Source of the DNA: Gracilariopsis chorda | Taxonomy: Eukaryota > Rhodophyta > Florideophyceae > Gracilariales > Gracilariaceae | Assembly (NCBI GenBank): GCA_003194525.1 | Contig: NBIV01000101.1 | Coordinates: 186,001-250,000, forward strand | Length of the DNA: 64,000 bases | Direction: 5' to 3' | Shown here: positions 30,526 through 40,640 of the stretch, piece by piece | How the letters are laid out: every line of letters starts with the position of its first letter | Position numbering within the stretch: position 1 is the first letter of the stretch | The notes under the pieces: model-generated | What the model saw: only the letters and a program-made list of their open reading frames with translations | Told to the model about the DNA's origin: nothing | Databases searched by the model: none | Made by a program: the position numbers and the translations under genes

Positions 30526-32250
30526 ATGTTCACGTTCGTATATTTTTTACTCAACCTCATTCTGCTTTTCGTCAACTTCTTAGCTACGCGATGCCACGGC
30601 CGATCTCCGGATGGCCTCCAGCTACCACTGTTTCGCAAGTCTTCAACCAAATCGATAAAGCTTCCTCTTTCAGGCGGGCTTCTGCACGTGTCCGGCTTTT
30701 TTATCAATGCGTCGATAGGTGGACAGCATCTAACATTGCAGATCGATACGTCGTACTCATCACTGATAATACCTCGTAAAGGCTGTGTCGGATGTCGAAC
30801 AGGCGACCGTCGCTACGATCCTGGTGCCTCAACTCACGCCACAGCAATACCCTGTGAAGACCCCATCTGCGCTGCTCCGAATACTCAGTGTCCTTCCGAC
30901 AAGTGTTTCAGCTGCTCCCAGGCTGGGAACTGCTGCGTCGAAGGAACCAAAGAGTGCGCATTCAATATGTTCTATATGGATGGCTCTAGCGGTAATGGCA
31001 CTCTTTACAGAGATACGGTCCATATTGGATCCGTTGATGTCCCGATGCTGTTTGGAGCTATGCATGAAGAATCCCATAACTTTGAACTTCCGTACACAGA
31101 CGGGGTACTGGGAATGGCTTTTCAGAAGGGTGCATGCCATCCGGCATGTATTCCTCCAGCCATGGATACCATTGTCAATCAAACTGGAATCAAAGATTTA
31201 TTCACTATTTGCGTCTCTCGCTATGGTGGTACGCTCGTTTTAGGTGCGGCAGATAAGTCACTCGCTACTTCTGATTACAAGTACGTTCACTTGGAAGACG
31301 GTGGCAGCCAGAGTCGTTTCGTCACACCGGTGAAACCTGAGTGGAGAGTTGGTGATAGAAAACTGAGTACACCGTCACTAACTGCGGCAGTTTGGTCCAC
31401 AGCTACGACGCATCTGGCTTTTTCAAAGTCTACCTTTTTATCGCTACTGGATCATCTTATGGCACATTACTGTCACATCCCTGATCTTTGTAGTATGTCT
31501 AGTTGGTTTCGGCCTCAAAGCTGCTCCGCTATACCTGAGGACTCTGTCAGAGCCATGCCAAATATTACCATTGAAGTTTCCGATGATGTTGAAATCACGC
31601 TTACACCAGATGACTACCTCATCAAGTTGCGGAAGGTCGACGGAGTTCAGCATCGTTGCGTGGCTATGATTGCCACTGACAGTCTTCAAGAGAGAGGCTA
31701 CGGGCTTTTGTTCGGTAGTGTTGTGATGAGGAAGTATGCCACCGTGTTCGATCGCAAGAACTATAGAATAGGCGTGGCGCCAGCCAACTCGAGGAAATGT
31801 GGTCCTCTCACCGGCTCTGATCGCGGACTACCTGGAAAGCATTCAACGAAGGGGAAAGGCCCGGTGCTGACAGCGGATACATCACCAGCGGCAGGGACTG
31901 AGCAAGAAACCGAAGATCCTGACGAAAAGCTCATTGCACAGGCGGAAAAATGTCGAGCGAAAAGATCTTGTTCGGGGTGCTCGAAGATTTCTAATTGCAG
32001 CTATGGGTATCAAACAGGTCGTTGCGTTCCAGTTCGAGAGGCTACTAAGATGCCATATCCTTTTTGTACAGGCGGTTTTTGTGCCTGTTTCCTGGTTGGC
32101 GGCTCCGGGTGGTATTTCGGAATTGTTATTGGAGCTCTTCTTGGAATCGCGATTGTAGTTGCCCTGGTCTTGGTGTTCCGGAAACGACAGCAGCGAAATC
32201 ACTACCAAGCCCTACAGCGGTACGAGGAGCAAGACATTGAAACGTTTTAG
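30526..32250 (+). CDS. Membrane-anchored pepsin-like protein lacking the second catalytic Asp
   Basis: A 574-residue intronless gene. Residues 1-24 are a signal peptide. Two pepsin-type lobes follow. The first active-site motif is DTSYSSLIIP (Asp74), a variant of DTG. The flap Tyr is in FYMDGSSGNGTLYRDT (Tyr150). A Cys-rich insert at residues 87-144 has about ten cysteines, as in nepenthesin- and plasmepsin V-like A1 enzymes. At the second active site, where DSGTT or DTGTT is expected, the sequence is STATTHLAF, placing Ser291 instead of Asp, so the classic mechanism should not work. A Cys-rich stalk (476-521), one transmembrane helix (531-550) and a basic tail make it a type I membrane protein, probably at the cell surface or in the secretory pathway. 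Either a pseudoprotease or a strongly divergent enzyme. Confidence 0.85.
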   Translation: MFTFVYFLLNLILLFVNFLATRCHGRSPDGLQLPLFRKSSTKSIKLPLSGGLLHVSGFFINASIGGQHLTLQIDTSYSSLIIPRKGCVGCRTGDRRYDPGASTHATAIPCEDPICAAPNTQCPSDKCFSCSQAGNCCVEGTKECAFNMFYMDGSSGNGTLYRDTVHIGSVDVPMLFGAMHEESHNFELPYTDGVLGMAFQKGACHPACIPPAMDTIVNQTGIKDLFTICVSRYGGTLVLGAADKSLATSDYKYVHLEDGGSQSRFVTPVKPEWRVGDRKLSTPSLTAAVWSTATTHLAFSKSTFLSLLDHLMAHYCHIPDLCSMSSWFRPQSCSAIPEDSVRAMPNITIEVSDDVEITLTPDDYLIKLRKVDGVQHRCVAMIATDSLQERGYGLLFGSVVMRKYATVFDRKNYRIGVAPANSRKCGPLTGSDRGLPGKHSTKGKGPVLTADTSPAAGTEQETEDPDEKLIAQAEKCRAKRSCSGCSKISNCSYGYQTGRCVPVREATKMPYPFCTGGFCACFLVGGSGWYFGIVIGALLGIAIVVALVLVFRKRQQRNHYQALQRYEEQDIETF

Positions 32251-33089
32251 CTTGAATGACTCGTTCTCTGTCCTGCCACGGATTTATCCGCTTGGAATCG
32301 TGCGTCTTCTCCGTCAGCTTACTTGCATTCCAGGGTGATTACGTGTCGGTTGAAGAGAACACCAGTATGAACAATTTTATGGTGACATTTGTGGGAGCTC
32401 GAGGCCCTATCTGTGCCTGGTTACTGTTTATTCTCATTTTCATGTCCAATAGAGGGTTCAGTATTAGGAATCTGGTATGCTGAAGTTTCGGAGTCTGGTT
32501 TGAAAACAGCAACATGTTGTGTCTCAATGTGATGAATGTCGAAGTGTAGCTCAAAGCCTTTTGCGGAAGGGTTTCGTGACTTCGAGTTAGACCAGGTTTG
32601 CTTCATCAGCGAACGAAGGGGTGTGGGACTGGAAAAAGTTCTTGGCACTAAGGGTGATTAGGGATAAGGGGTAGCACTGCTAGCAGCTAGCCTCCTGGTG
32701 ACACAATGTGATTCTCAACTCACTACTAGCGTGAGATCAGGAAAGGGTGCAGCTGAGCTGCGTCGAGGGAGTTGACTATGACTAACTATACATGTTTGAT
32801 AAAACAATCTGAAAGTACAAAATGTACCCTTGTACATGTACCAAAGGCACTTGTGCAACGGGATGAGTTTCCGACCTGTAAATTCTTGTTTGCAAGAATC
32901 AGATTGAGATCTAAGCCTTTTAAAACAGAGAATATTCTAGCAGGTACATACAGGCTCTGCATCGCAGAGCGCCTTCTGAGGGACAAAGATCTCATCCTAG
33001 TCGAGCGAAGAACATAGAGGTTCTTTCCTTCTCCGTTTAGGATCAGGGTACACACAGTTCTTACCAAACAAAACTTCAGGAGATCATCG
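32251..33089. other. Intergenic, no recognisable gene
   Basis: Contains only short chance frames on both strands. It should hold the 3' end of the upstream gene and the promoter of the helicase gene; no clear TATA box was identified. Confidence 0.5.
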
Positions 33090-34739
33090 ATGGAATTTCA
33101 ATTTCTCTGTTTCGTCCAAGGCTTTCCGTTGTTCAACGAGCAGCGCCCACGAGGAGTCTTGAATTCTGCATCTACAGTCGTACAGACGCGTTATACACAA
33201 AAACATGTTCCCCGCCCCAAGATATGCCATAGAGCATGTGGAATTACAATACCTATGGCCGCTTCGCTTGGTGCGGCAAAGGCACGGGACGTGTCGGAAA
33301 CACACATCCCAGCACCCACGACCCCACTCTTCACGGGATCAACATTCGGTGCGCTTGGACTTGAAGAAGGGATTCTCGACCATCTTGGAAGTTTTAACAT
33401 AAAAACCCCAACTGGTATACAGTCACGTGGAGTTCCACCAATTCTTGGTGGTGCAGACGTGATTCTCGGGGCTGCAACCGGCTCCGGCAAAACATTTGCT
33501 TACCTGCTACCAGTAGTACAGCAACTAAAGCAAGCAGAACAGTTTCGAGGCGAGGAAGACGCTCCACTTCGAGTGGCAAGAAGACCCCGTGCGTTGGTCC
33601 TCGTGCCGACTAGAGAACTGGCGGAACAAGTTGAACAAGTTGCCCGTGCGTTGTCGCACGTAGTGAAATTCCGCGTAATCGGGGCTCTAGCCGGTGGGCC
33701 TGGTTCGATGAGAAAGCTAAAGGAACGCTTGAATTATCCGGTTGATGTGCTTGTCGCTACAACTGGCCGACTACTACAACTACTGGAAGAACGTTTGATT
33801 GACGTACGTTTCGTTAAACATGTTGTGATAGATGAGGTGGATACACTATGCGACAAGGGGTTTGACACAGAGCTGAACAAAATCTTGTGGTGGTGCAAGG
33901 GCGCCAACTCGAATATTGTGAACCACCCTCAGTTTATTGCTGCCGGAGCCACTCATCCTCGTGCTGCGGAGCAAATCTACAGTCAGGTTTTTCCGAACGC
34001 GAAACGAATCAATGTGGATCTACATAGAGCCCCTCGCGGACTTGAACAACGATTTGTTTACGTCGGAGCGAACACAAAAGTACAGGAGCTTATCTCGTTT
34101 CTGAATGCGACCGAGAGAGACGGGGCCCTTACAGGTGGTCGAATGATGGTGTTCTGCAATACCATGGATTCGTGCCGATTCGTTGACCATTTCCTAGTGG
34201 AGAGTGGTTACAATACCTCATGTATTCATGGCGATGTGCCTTTAGAACGACGAGAGAAGGAGTATGAAAGTTTCCGCAATGGGCAGAAACCGCTCCTGAT
34301 ATGCACCGACATGGCTGCCAGAGGCTTGGACAACCTGAAGGTGGATCACGTTGTTCTGTTTGATTTTCCCAACTCCGCTGTAGACTATTTGCACCGCGCT
34401 GGAAGAACGGCCCGTGCAGGTGCGACTGGAAGGGTTACTAGCTTTGTCCTGAAAAAAGATATGCGCCTTGCTCGTGCAATTCAGCGGGCGGGACTCCATG
34501 GGTATGACGCCCTTGAAAGCGCGAGGGTCTCAAGAGAGCAAGAAGCGGCGCGGAAACAACGCGAAAAAGAAGCTGCGGCGGAGCGGGAACAAATGGAAGT
34601 GGTTGAAGAAAAAGGGGAGCCCCGAAGGATGGGAAAGGGGCGCCATAGTGTTGGAGTGAAGCGTTTACAGTTCCGTCGAGGCGGCAGTCGTGTGCGTGGG
34701 AGAGGGGGAAGCGCGGGTCGAAGACGAGCGGGGAGATAG
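33090..34739 (+). CDS. DEAD-box RNA helicase, probably organelle-targeted
   Basis: A 549-residue intronless ATP-dependent RNA helicase. Motifs in order: Q-motif region TPTGIQSRGVPPIL (about 106-119), I ATGSGKT (129-135), Ia PTRELAEQ (173-180), Ib TTGRLL, II DEVD (248-251), III GAT (286-288) in place of SAT, V CTDMAARGLD (405-414) and VI HRAGRTARAG (435-444). The first about 80 residues are basic and hydroxylated with few acids, like a plastid or mitochondrial transit peptide. A second Met at residue 56 could be an alternative start. The tail is charged and ends in RGG/RGR repeats for RNA binding. Organellar RH39/RH22-type helicases used in ribosome biogenesis are the nearest class I would suggest; this is inference. 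It converges with the DPM3-like gene, with 24 bases between stop codons. Confidence 0.92.
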   Translation: MEFQFLCFVQGFPLFNEQRPRGVLNSASTVVQTRYTQKHVPRPKICHRACGITIPMAASLGAAKARDVSETHIPAPTTPLFTGSTFGALGLEEGILDHLGSFNIKTPTGIQSRGVPPILGGADVILGAATGSGKTFAYLLPVVQQLKQAEQFRGEEDAPLRVARRPRALVLVPTRELAEQVEQVARALSHVVKFRVIGALAGGPGSMRKLKERLNYPVDVLVATTGRLLQLLEERLIDVRFVKHVVIDEVDTLCDKGFDTELNKILWWCKGANSNIVNHPQFIAAGATHPRAAEQIYSQVFPNAKRINVDLHRAPRGLEQRFVYVGANTKVQELISFLNATERDGALTGGRMMVFCNTMDSCRFVDHFLVESGYNTSCIHGDVPLERREKEYESFRNGQKPLLICTDMAARGLDNLKVDHVVLFDFPNSAVDYLHRAGRTARAGATGRVTSFVLKKDMRLARAIQRAGLHGYDALESARVSREQEAARKQREKEAAAEREQMEVVEEKGEPRRMGKGRHSVGVKRLQFRRGGSRVRGRGGSAGRRRAGR

Positions 34740-34763
34740 GGCTCAGAGCTAGGACTCAGAGCT

Positions 34764-34961
34764 TTACCACGATGTGAAGCCTCGCTGGGCCAGTTGAGCT
34801 CGCGCCCGTTTGATGTCTTTGAGAAGCTGCTGATGGGCCTCCGAGCATTCTGGAAAGGTTGCGACACCATGAACAATGACGGCGAGCGAATACACTCCAA
34901 ACACAATCAAAGCAAGGAGCGGAACCGCAAGCAGAAGCAGAAGTCCAACAGAAACGCACAT
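34764..34961 (-). CDS. DPM3: DPM3-like subunit of dolichol-phosphate mannosyltransferase
   Basis: A 65-residue frame: a hydrophobic stretch at residues 4-36 (LLLLLAVPLLALIVFGVYSL), then VATFPECSEAHQQLLKDIKRARAQLAQRGF. The latter matches the C-terminal pattern of DPM3 (VATF-x-C-x-x-A-x-x-x-L-x-x-x-I-x-x-AR-x-x-L-x-x-RG). DPM3 anchors and stabilises the catalytic DPM1 in the ER membrane. The usual protein is about 90 residues with two membrane segments. Here only one long segment is seen, and the frame is open upstream without another ATG for some 60 bases, so an upstream exon or a genuinely short protein is possible. Its stop lies 24 bases from the helicase stop on the opposite strand. Confidence 0.65.
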   Translation of the reverse strand: MCVSVGLLLLLAVPLLALIVFGVYSLAVIVHGVATFPECSEAHQQLLKDIKRARAQLAQRGFTSW

Positions 34962-37909
34962 GGCATGAGAGCTGGCATATACGACGCGGATGTGTGAATT
35001 TGATGGGCAAGGCAGGAAATGACGAAGGCGCGCTTCAACTTGTATGTTGGGGCACGATTACGTAAGATAGTGTACAACGTGAACGTATGATTCCGAAGTT
35101 GCTCCGATCAAAGACGGCGATCCGGCGCTCTTCCGAAACCCAAGCCCTTGTGTCTTATGACGCACAGAACGGGTCTGAAGACCATGGGATACACATGAAG
35201 ATACAGCGTGGACCATGGTCTACATCCAGTAATGCAATTCTGTAGTGGACAGCACTGGTGCGTCAATCAACAACCATCATGAACCGCTTCCCCTCGTGCC
35301 TTTGTCTAAACTGTATCCCTATAACCCCTTAACCCTTACCAGCGCCTGTTGTCAATAGCGCAATCAGCTGTAGATTTTCTATAAAGGGTAGATACGAGTT
35401 TCGTATCTTTTATGTGGGGCAGAATTCACGAAAAACAGATTGTTTACCGGTCATAGATTGCTACGTGTAGCCGATGTGTCTAGTAGATCCACGTGTCGAA
35501 TCTGGCAGACCACTGCGCAAGACTCGCCCAAACAGTTGTTTTGATTGACTTTTTAGGCATTCGGGACTGCCTTCGCTATTTGGGGCCCGATCTGCTCTCC
35601 CTGGACATGCCGGTCTATGCATGCCGGTCTATAGGCGCCCCCTACAGCCCCGGCTGGACCGGATAGTTTTGCGCTCTGCGTTTTGCGTGCCCCGGCGGGA
35701 CTGCCTTAGATCGATAACAACAGTATCCCTATAACCCTTTACCATTCGTGGTTGAATTTGCATGCGGTGTATGCTCACTGTGCAAAAAGGATGTCACATG
35801 CACAACACTGTCCACCAGCACGGGTGGGTTGCCCGAGTTTTGTTTCGGTTGGTAAATCTGCAGTCAAGGGAATTCTCGCCGTACCAAAACAAAAGTTGAG
35901 CCACTGACAGTAAAATAGTTAAATTCCACAAGCTTTAAGCTGTCTTCGGTAGAATCGACCTGGTAGCGCCCTCCACCTTCCAGAAGGCATCGATTTTCGC
36001 AGTGAATCGGTATAAATGTAAGAGAAGCCCGGCGGGATGCCGGACTTCACTTTTATCTTGAGAAAACCAGCTAGATCTCATCGTACCGCGAATTCAACGT
36101 CAATACTCGCCCCTAGGCGAGTATAGCAGTGATTGAATGAGTTGGGTTTGACTATGGTCCCTGGCTCTTTGATACAAATTAACAGTTAAGAAGGACACAT
36201 GCAGCCCGCCTTTACGTGGTGTGTCAGAATCCGAGTCGCGATGAAGCGGCCGGAACGAAATGGGGCTTGTGCGTGGGTCTCCTACGGAGACCAGCGACTT
36301 CGGGGTTACTGTCAAGAAAAAAAAAGAAGGCATAAGCAGCTCAGTAAAACTCATTGTATGTACATCAACAGTGTGAAAATATGCGTAAAGAAGCCAATAC
36401 AAACGTATGTACTAGAACACAACGGTGAGTGGCTTGCCGTAGCGCATTAGAGCTAACGCAAGTCGGTGTAACAAAACAAGGCCATTGTCCATAAGCTTTG
36501 TTGATGGCAGGAGATTTGAAAATTGTTCCTGTCCCGCTTGCCGTTTCGAAAGAAAAGCATAATGAAAAGTATAGGATGCATCTGGTGGGATGCGACGATT
36601 ATTGTTTAGAGACGGTGTTGCCCTCAGGGCAAATGGTTAATATCCTTCTCTTACGAGTGGAGAATTCGCCCGCGGAGTAGAAGACTTGGTCCTTCCGAAA
36701 ATGGACCCGACAAGTTGATAAAACCTTGACCAATATCACTTGCCACGATGGCGACACTCGAAAGTCCTTCAGTAGTGCAGCGGGTTCGTATGACCCACTC
36801 CATGGCCACAAATACCTGTTCTATTTAGCAACGCACTTCGACCTCAGATTTTTATGCGTACTCTGAACGTCCCGTTCTTTGGAAGAGGTTAGGCTCCTAA
36901 CGGCGGAAATCTACATGGGAAAATCTCCACATGAGTGTAAAGTAAAACAACCATGCAGTTTCCACAAACAAATGGCCACTTGAGTTAGCTTAGCCAAAGC
37001 ATGAACGTTCTGAAAAATTCTTTCTAGCATCAGCGAGACAGGGCCCTGCCTTGAAATGTCACACGGTCGGTTTTCGGAAGGATTCCGGTCTGGCTTTCTT
37101 GTTATTCACTAGCTGTCCTTGCTAGCAAGTGCAATCGTTGTTACATAGATCGATGAGACGTTGCCGACCCACAAACACATTCACGCTTAGACAAACCGCG
37201 CCAGCTTTTAAAATTCACAAGCGGGTGAAAAATGGAACTGCAGTCGCGATAAATCGAAAGCTTGGTGAAGACGAATGATAACGACCGGAAAACCCTGGCA
37301 TAGCAAAAGTAGCAAGAGCAGTAGCTTCGTCTGCGCTTTGACAATCGCGCCGCTCGCCTCTCAAACATTCCGTGCGTTTCTCTAAACTCCATGCCGACAG
37401 CCGTTATCGTAATCGGAAAGTTTATCTGAAAATCAACGTAAAGTGTCAATCAGTGTTAAGGTACATTGTACTAGACATTGTCATGCGTACGGCTTCATTG
37501 ATTCATAACCACGCCCTCGCTGACTTTGCAGGCCGCATTATCCTGCGATGATCACCTGTAAGGCGGTTGGGTGTTGATCTCTCTTAGAGACCCAGCTGCG
37601 GATACATTTCGCTTCCCTTCTCGGCGAGCGGAAAGACGGACACACGTCATGAAGTCGGACCAGCTTGTGCAACTGTAGGTCAACGGTATTGTTTCGTCTG
37701 GGCGTAGGTCATGCCGAAGTACCGCCGCAAACCATCAACATGCTCTGGGAGGTGAGTTCTAGAACTGCCCACAAATAAAAGGAAGGAACATGCTTAGTTA
37801 TCTTTGGAGGCTTTGAGTCTTTACAAAGGACTTGTAAGGCCAAGCCGATCTTATCTATAATGAAGGCATTGTCTTAAGAGACTTGTAAGTAAGCCTGTAG
37901 AAATATCAG
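34962..37909. other. Gene-free stretch inside the island
   Basis: About 2.9 kb with only short frames (60-102 codons) lacking domains. Two copies of TATCCCTATAACCC occur near 35318 and 35730. A hairpin with stem CCGGC/GCCGG lies at 36026-36050. This may include untranslated regions of unannotated genes or old repeats; I see nothing firm. Confidence 0.45.
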
Positions 37910-37918
37910 TATAAAAAA
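37910..37918 (+). promoter_or_regulatory. TATA box of the VWA gene
   Basis: TATAAAAAA lies 184 bases upstream of the proposed start codon. No other strong TATA occurs between it and the gene. Confidence 0.5.
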
Positions 37919-38101
37919 CTGTATCTGCAGTGTGCCTCATCATTGTATGACATGGACACAGACCTCTCACGATTGTCACTCAAGTGTAAGTGCGGGTTCT
38001 GTGCCGAGCTTCAAGAAGCATATCGAATGCTCTATATAGTCTGCAGGTACAAGACTAACATCGACGACCGTTCCATCAACAGGCACCCCAAATCATCCAA
38101 A

Positions 38102-39103
38102 ATGACCTTCAGCTTTGTTGTTATTGTGTTCTCTCTCGCGCTTCTGCGCATAACATCAGCTCAACGCAGCTGCCCTCCACTCAATGTATGCTTTGCAATA
38201 GACGAGAGTGGCTCCATCAGTCCAACAGACTTTATAGAGCAGACCGAGGCCATTGTAGCCATTGCTCAGGAACTCTCTACCTTCGCTCCGGGTTCTACGC
38301 TCTCTGCCGTTGGTTTCTCTAGCTTTGCTGAGCTCATTCAAAGCCCAACGACAGACATCAATGGTGAATTTGTACAGGCTATTCAGGGAAACAGTCAACT
38401 TGGAGGTACTACTTCTTCAGGTGCTGCGCTTCAGCTATGTCAAACTCAGATAGCTTCTGCAGCTGATCCAAGGATAATCGTCCTCCTCACAGATGGTGCA
38501 GACAACACAATGCCGTTCGGAACCTCTGTAGCGGGTGGAATCAAGAATAATGGAATCATTATCATCACGATCGGCATTGGTAGCGGGATAAACGCGCCTA
38601 GCCTTCGATCCATCGCCAGCAGTCCGGATCTGTTTATTTTCGTGGATGATTTCAGCAGTTTCGAGGACAGTATTGAGGTAATTGTTGATACCATTTGTCC
38701 AGTGCCGGAATGCGTCAACTTCGACTGTGCAAAGTGCGGTCAGGTCCTTGAATGTTATGTTAATTCAGGATTCGTTTCAGCTGATGAGGCGGTATGTGAT
38801 GTGGTAAACGACGCATCGCAGTTCTGTACCACTCGCCGAGGAGATGGTACAGCTTGTCAACAGCAATGCAAGGGTCGTCAGGGAGTACAATGCTTCCCAG
38901 GAACAAGCTTTGGCTCGTGCCCTCAAAGAATTGGTAGTGACGCGAAATGCATGGGCGGGGCGGGCAAAGGACGACGAGCTGATTTGAGTAACTTTGCTTC
39001 TTACACAGTATGCATATCACGAAACGGCAGAGTTGAAGTTAGCTGCCTCAGCCAAAAATGCGAATCTGGCTCCCACTGCTCTTGTGCCTCACCATTTGTG
39101 TAA
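38102..39103 (+). CDS. Secreted von Willebrand factor A-domain protein
   Basis: 333 residues from the ATG at 38102. The frame is open further upstream from 37943, but this start gives an immediate signal peptide (residues 1-20, cleavage likely after ITSA). The VWA domain spans about 28-205 with a complete metal-ion-dependent adhesion site: DESGS (Asp34, Ser36, Ser38), Thr103 in GGTTSSG, and Asp131 in LLTDGADN. It is therefore predicted to bind a divalent cation and ligand. The C-terminal 120 residues hold about 20 cysteines (PECVNFDCAKCG ... CQQQCKG ... CSCASPFV), suggesting disulphide-rich extracellular modules. No membrane anchor is seen, so it is probably a cell-wall or matrix protein. A Tc1-type transposon begins 33 bases after the stop, within the probable 3' UTR. 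Confidence 0.9.
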   Translation: MTFSFVVIVFSLALLRITSAQRSCPPLNVCFAIDESGSISPTDFIEQTEAIVAIAQELSTFAPGSTLSAVGFSSFAELIQSPTTDINGEFVQAIQGNSQLGGTTSSGAALQLCQTQIASAADPRIIVLLTDGADNTMPFGTSVAGGIKNNGIIIITIGIGSGINAPSLRSIASSPDLFIFVDDFSSFEDSIEVIVDTICPVPECVNFDCAKCGQVLECYVNSGFVSADEAVCDVVNDASQFCTTRRGDGTACQQQCKGRQGVQCFPGTSFGSCPQRIGSDAKCMGGAGKGRRADLSNFASYTVCISRNGRVEVSCLSQKCESGSHCSCASPFV

Positions 39104-39529
39104 TTTAAAAGTCTGTGACGGTTTGAACGGTGATACACTGCCCGAAATTCAAATAGGTCCAACAGACCAGCGGCCTTGCTCGTGAAGAGCAAGGCCAGTG
39201 AGGATCTGTTGAGTAGCTCAGAACATGTACAATAGTAGAGTTTTTGCATTGGTAGTAGCAAAAAGACAAAGTAGAACTCAAACAACAACATATTTAGAAT
39301 TTACTATGTGAAATTTAGCATAAATCCACGAAATTCAACAAGTCCAAAAACAACTTTGTAGACAAAACATCACAATAAATGGCCAGAAGGTCCACCATTT
39401 GCATCCAGCACGCACAGTAGACGATTATTGATAGAACAGTAGAGTTTCCGTATAAAAGCTTCCTCGATATTGTTCCATACTGATGTGGTTTTAGCACCAA
39501 GCTCGTCCACAGTATTATACTGCTTAAAA

Positions 39530-39760
39530 CTTTGATACAAGTCCCTTACCATACACCCACACATTTTCAATTAAATTCAAGTCCGGAATATGAGCCGGCC
39601 ACTGTAAAACGTCAACTTTTTTGCGTACAATCTGTCGGTCGCAAAATTGGTAGAATATTCCAGCACTGCTGGAACACTCGTGTAGAGCGCTCCAGCAGTG
39701 TCTGGAGCATTGTAAGCTTCGCTGGCCCAGCATTACCACTGTATTTCGGTGATGCAGTCG
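39530..39760 (-). pseudogene. Tc1-type transposase, C-terminal part
   Basis: Contains FCDRQIVRKKVDVLQWPAH followed by IPDLNLIENVW, matching the WPA-SPDLNPIEN-W block that holds the third catalytic acid of Tc1/mariner transposases. It is separated from the rest of the gene by the insert. Confidence 0.8.
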
Positions 39761-39769
39761 CCAGTTGCT

Positions 39770-40640
39770 AAATTACTATTGGTTAGTGTGCAGCTCCAGA
39801 GGCTTCTGAAAGCCAATGGAGTAACTTAGACGCACACATGAGTAAGTAGAAAGTATTAATGCGTTTCTGTGTTGTTTTGCATGCTTTTTGAATCTATAAA
39901 AGGGCAAGTTGAGTCCCGAACTTCGGTCTGGACTCATCTCAAAGGGAACGACATATCAAAGTCCTCACCCCCGCAACTATCTCAACTATTACTATCAACC
40001 ATCAACTCTCAACCGCACTTAGTGAGGCGCTTGCCGCTTTGTGCATACTTGGAGTGGGGCATTACCGTCGCTGAGACCGGTTGAAGCGCCCTTCGCGTGG
40101 ACGGGAGACGGGTAGTGTGTATCAAAGGCGCTTCTGTCGTCTGTGAGCCCCCACCGGAGCTTTGCTCGCATAACGGTGACGGTCGAAAGACCTGGTGGTT
40201 TCCGGACGGAGGTGCATGACGGGAAGCTGTCCGCAGGCGACGTGCCGTGCAACCTCTCCTGCAAAGGGCCAGATTGGGTATAGAGTGAAAGCATATCCCG
40301 CTGTGAGTAGCTCTCCTTTGGAAGCCCTGTAAGGATTGTACGCACCTGCTTCTGGTTGGTGCAGAAGCGGGTAGGCTGCAGAAATCACTTCATATCCGGA
40401 GTGTCTTACCAGAAGCCGGGAGTCTGACTCGTAGTGACCCTTGAAATAATTCTTGGGTTGTGCGCCGTTTCAAGAAGTATCAAGAAGTTTTTATTTGGAT
40501 TGAGCCTTGTGCTCTCCTTTTGTATTTGTTGTTATCGTTGCAGGTTGAGTCCTTTTGGTCCCTGCATTGGTTGTTCGTTTGATCTTTTATTCGTGTCGTT
40601 TCATCTTTTTGGGGCTTCGAGCTACGAGGAATACCCTTCT
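39770..40640. repeat. Insertion inside the mariner element, possible solo LTR
   Basis: About 0.86 kb separates the second and third catalytic blocks of the transposase and so must be inserted. It holds a TATAAAA box at about 39895, a pyrimidine/CAAC-rich leader-like stretch at 39960-40020 and a GC-rich hairpin segment (40020-40430). These fit an LTR, but I could not fix the ends or a target duplication. Confidence 0.4.

Noticed and set aside
34756..35010. 84-codon minus-strand frame overlapping the DPM3-like gene
   Set aside because: It is Cys/Arg-rich in another phase, while the 65-codon frame matches a known family pattern.
35311..35760. Interstitial telomere repeats (CCCTATAACCCCTTAACCC and similar)
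   Set aside because: Only two short, irregular copies that do not form a tandem array.
37943..38101. Longer N-terminus of the VWA protein
   Set aside because: The extension has no signal peptide and would bury the hydrophobic leader at residue 54; the Met at 38102 gives a normal secretion signal.
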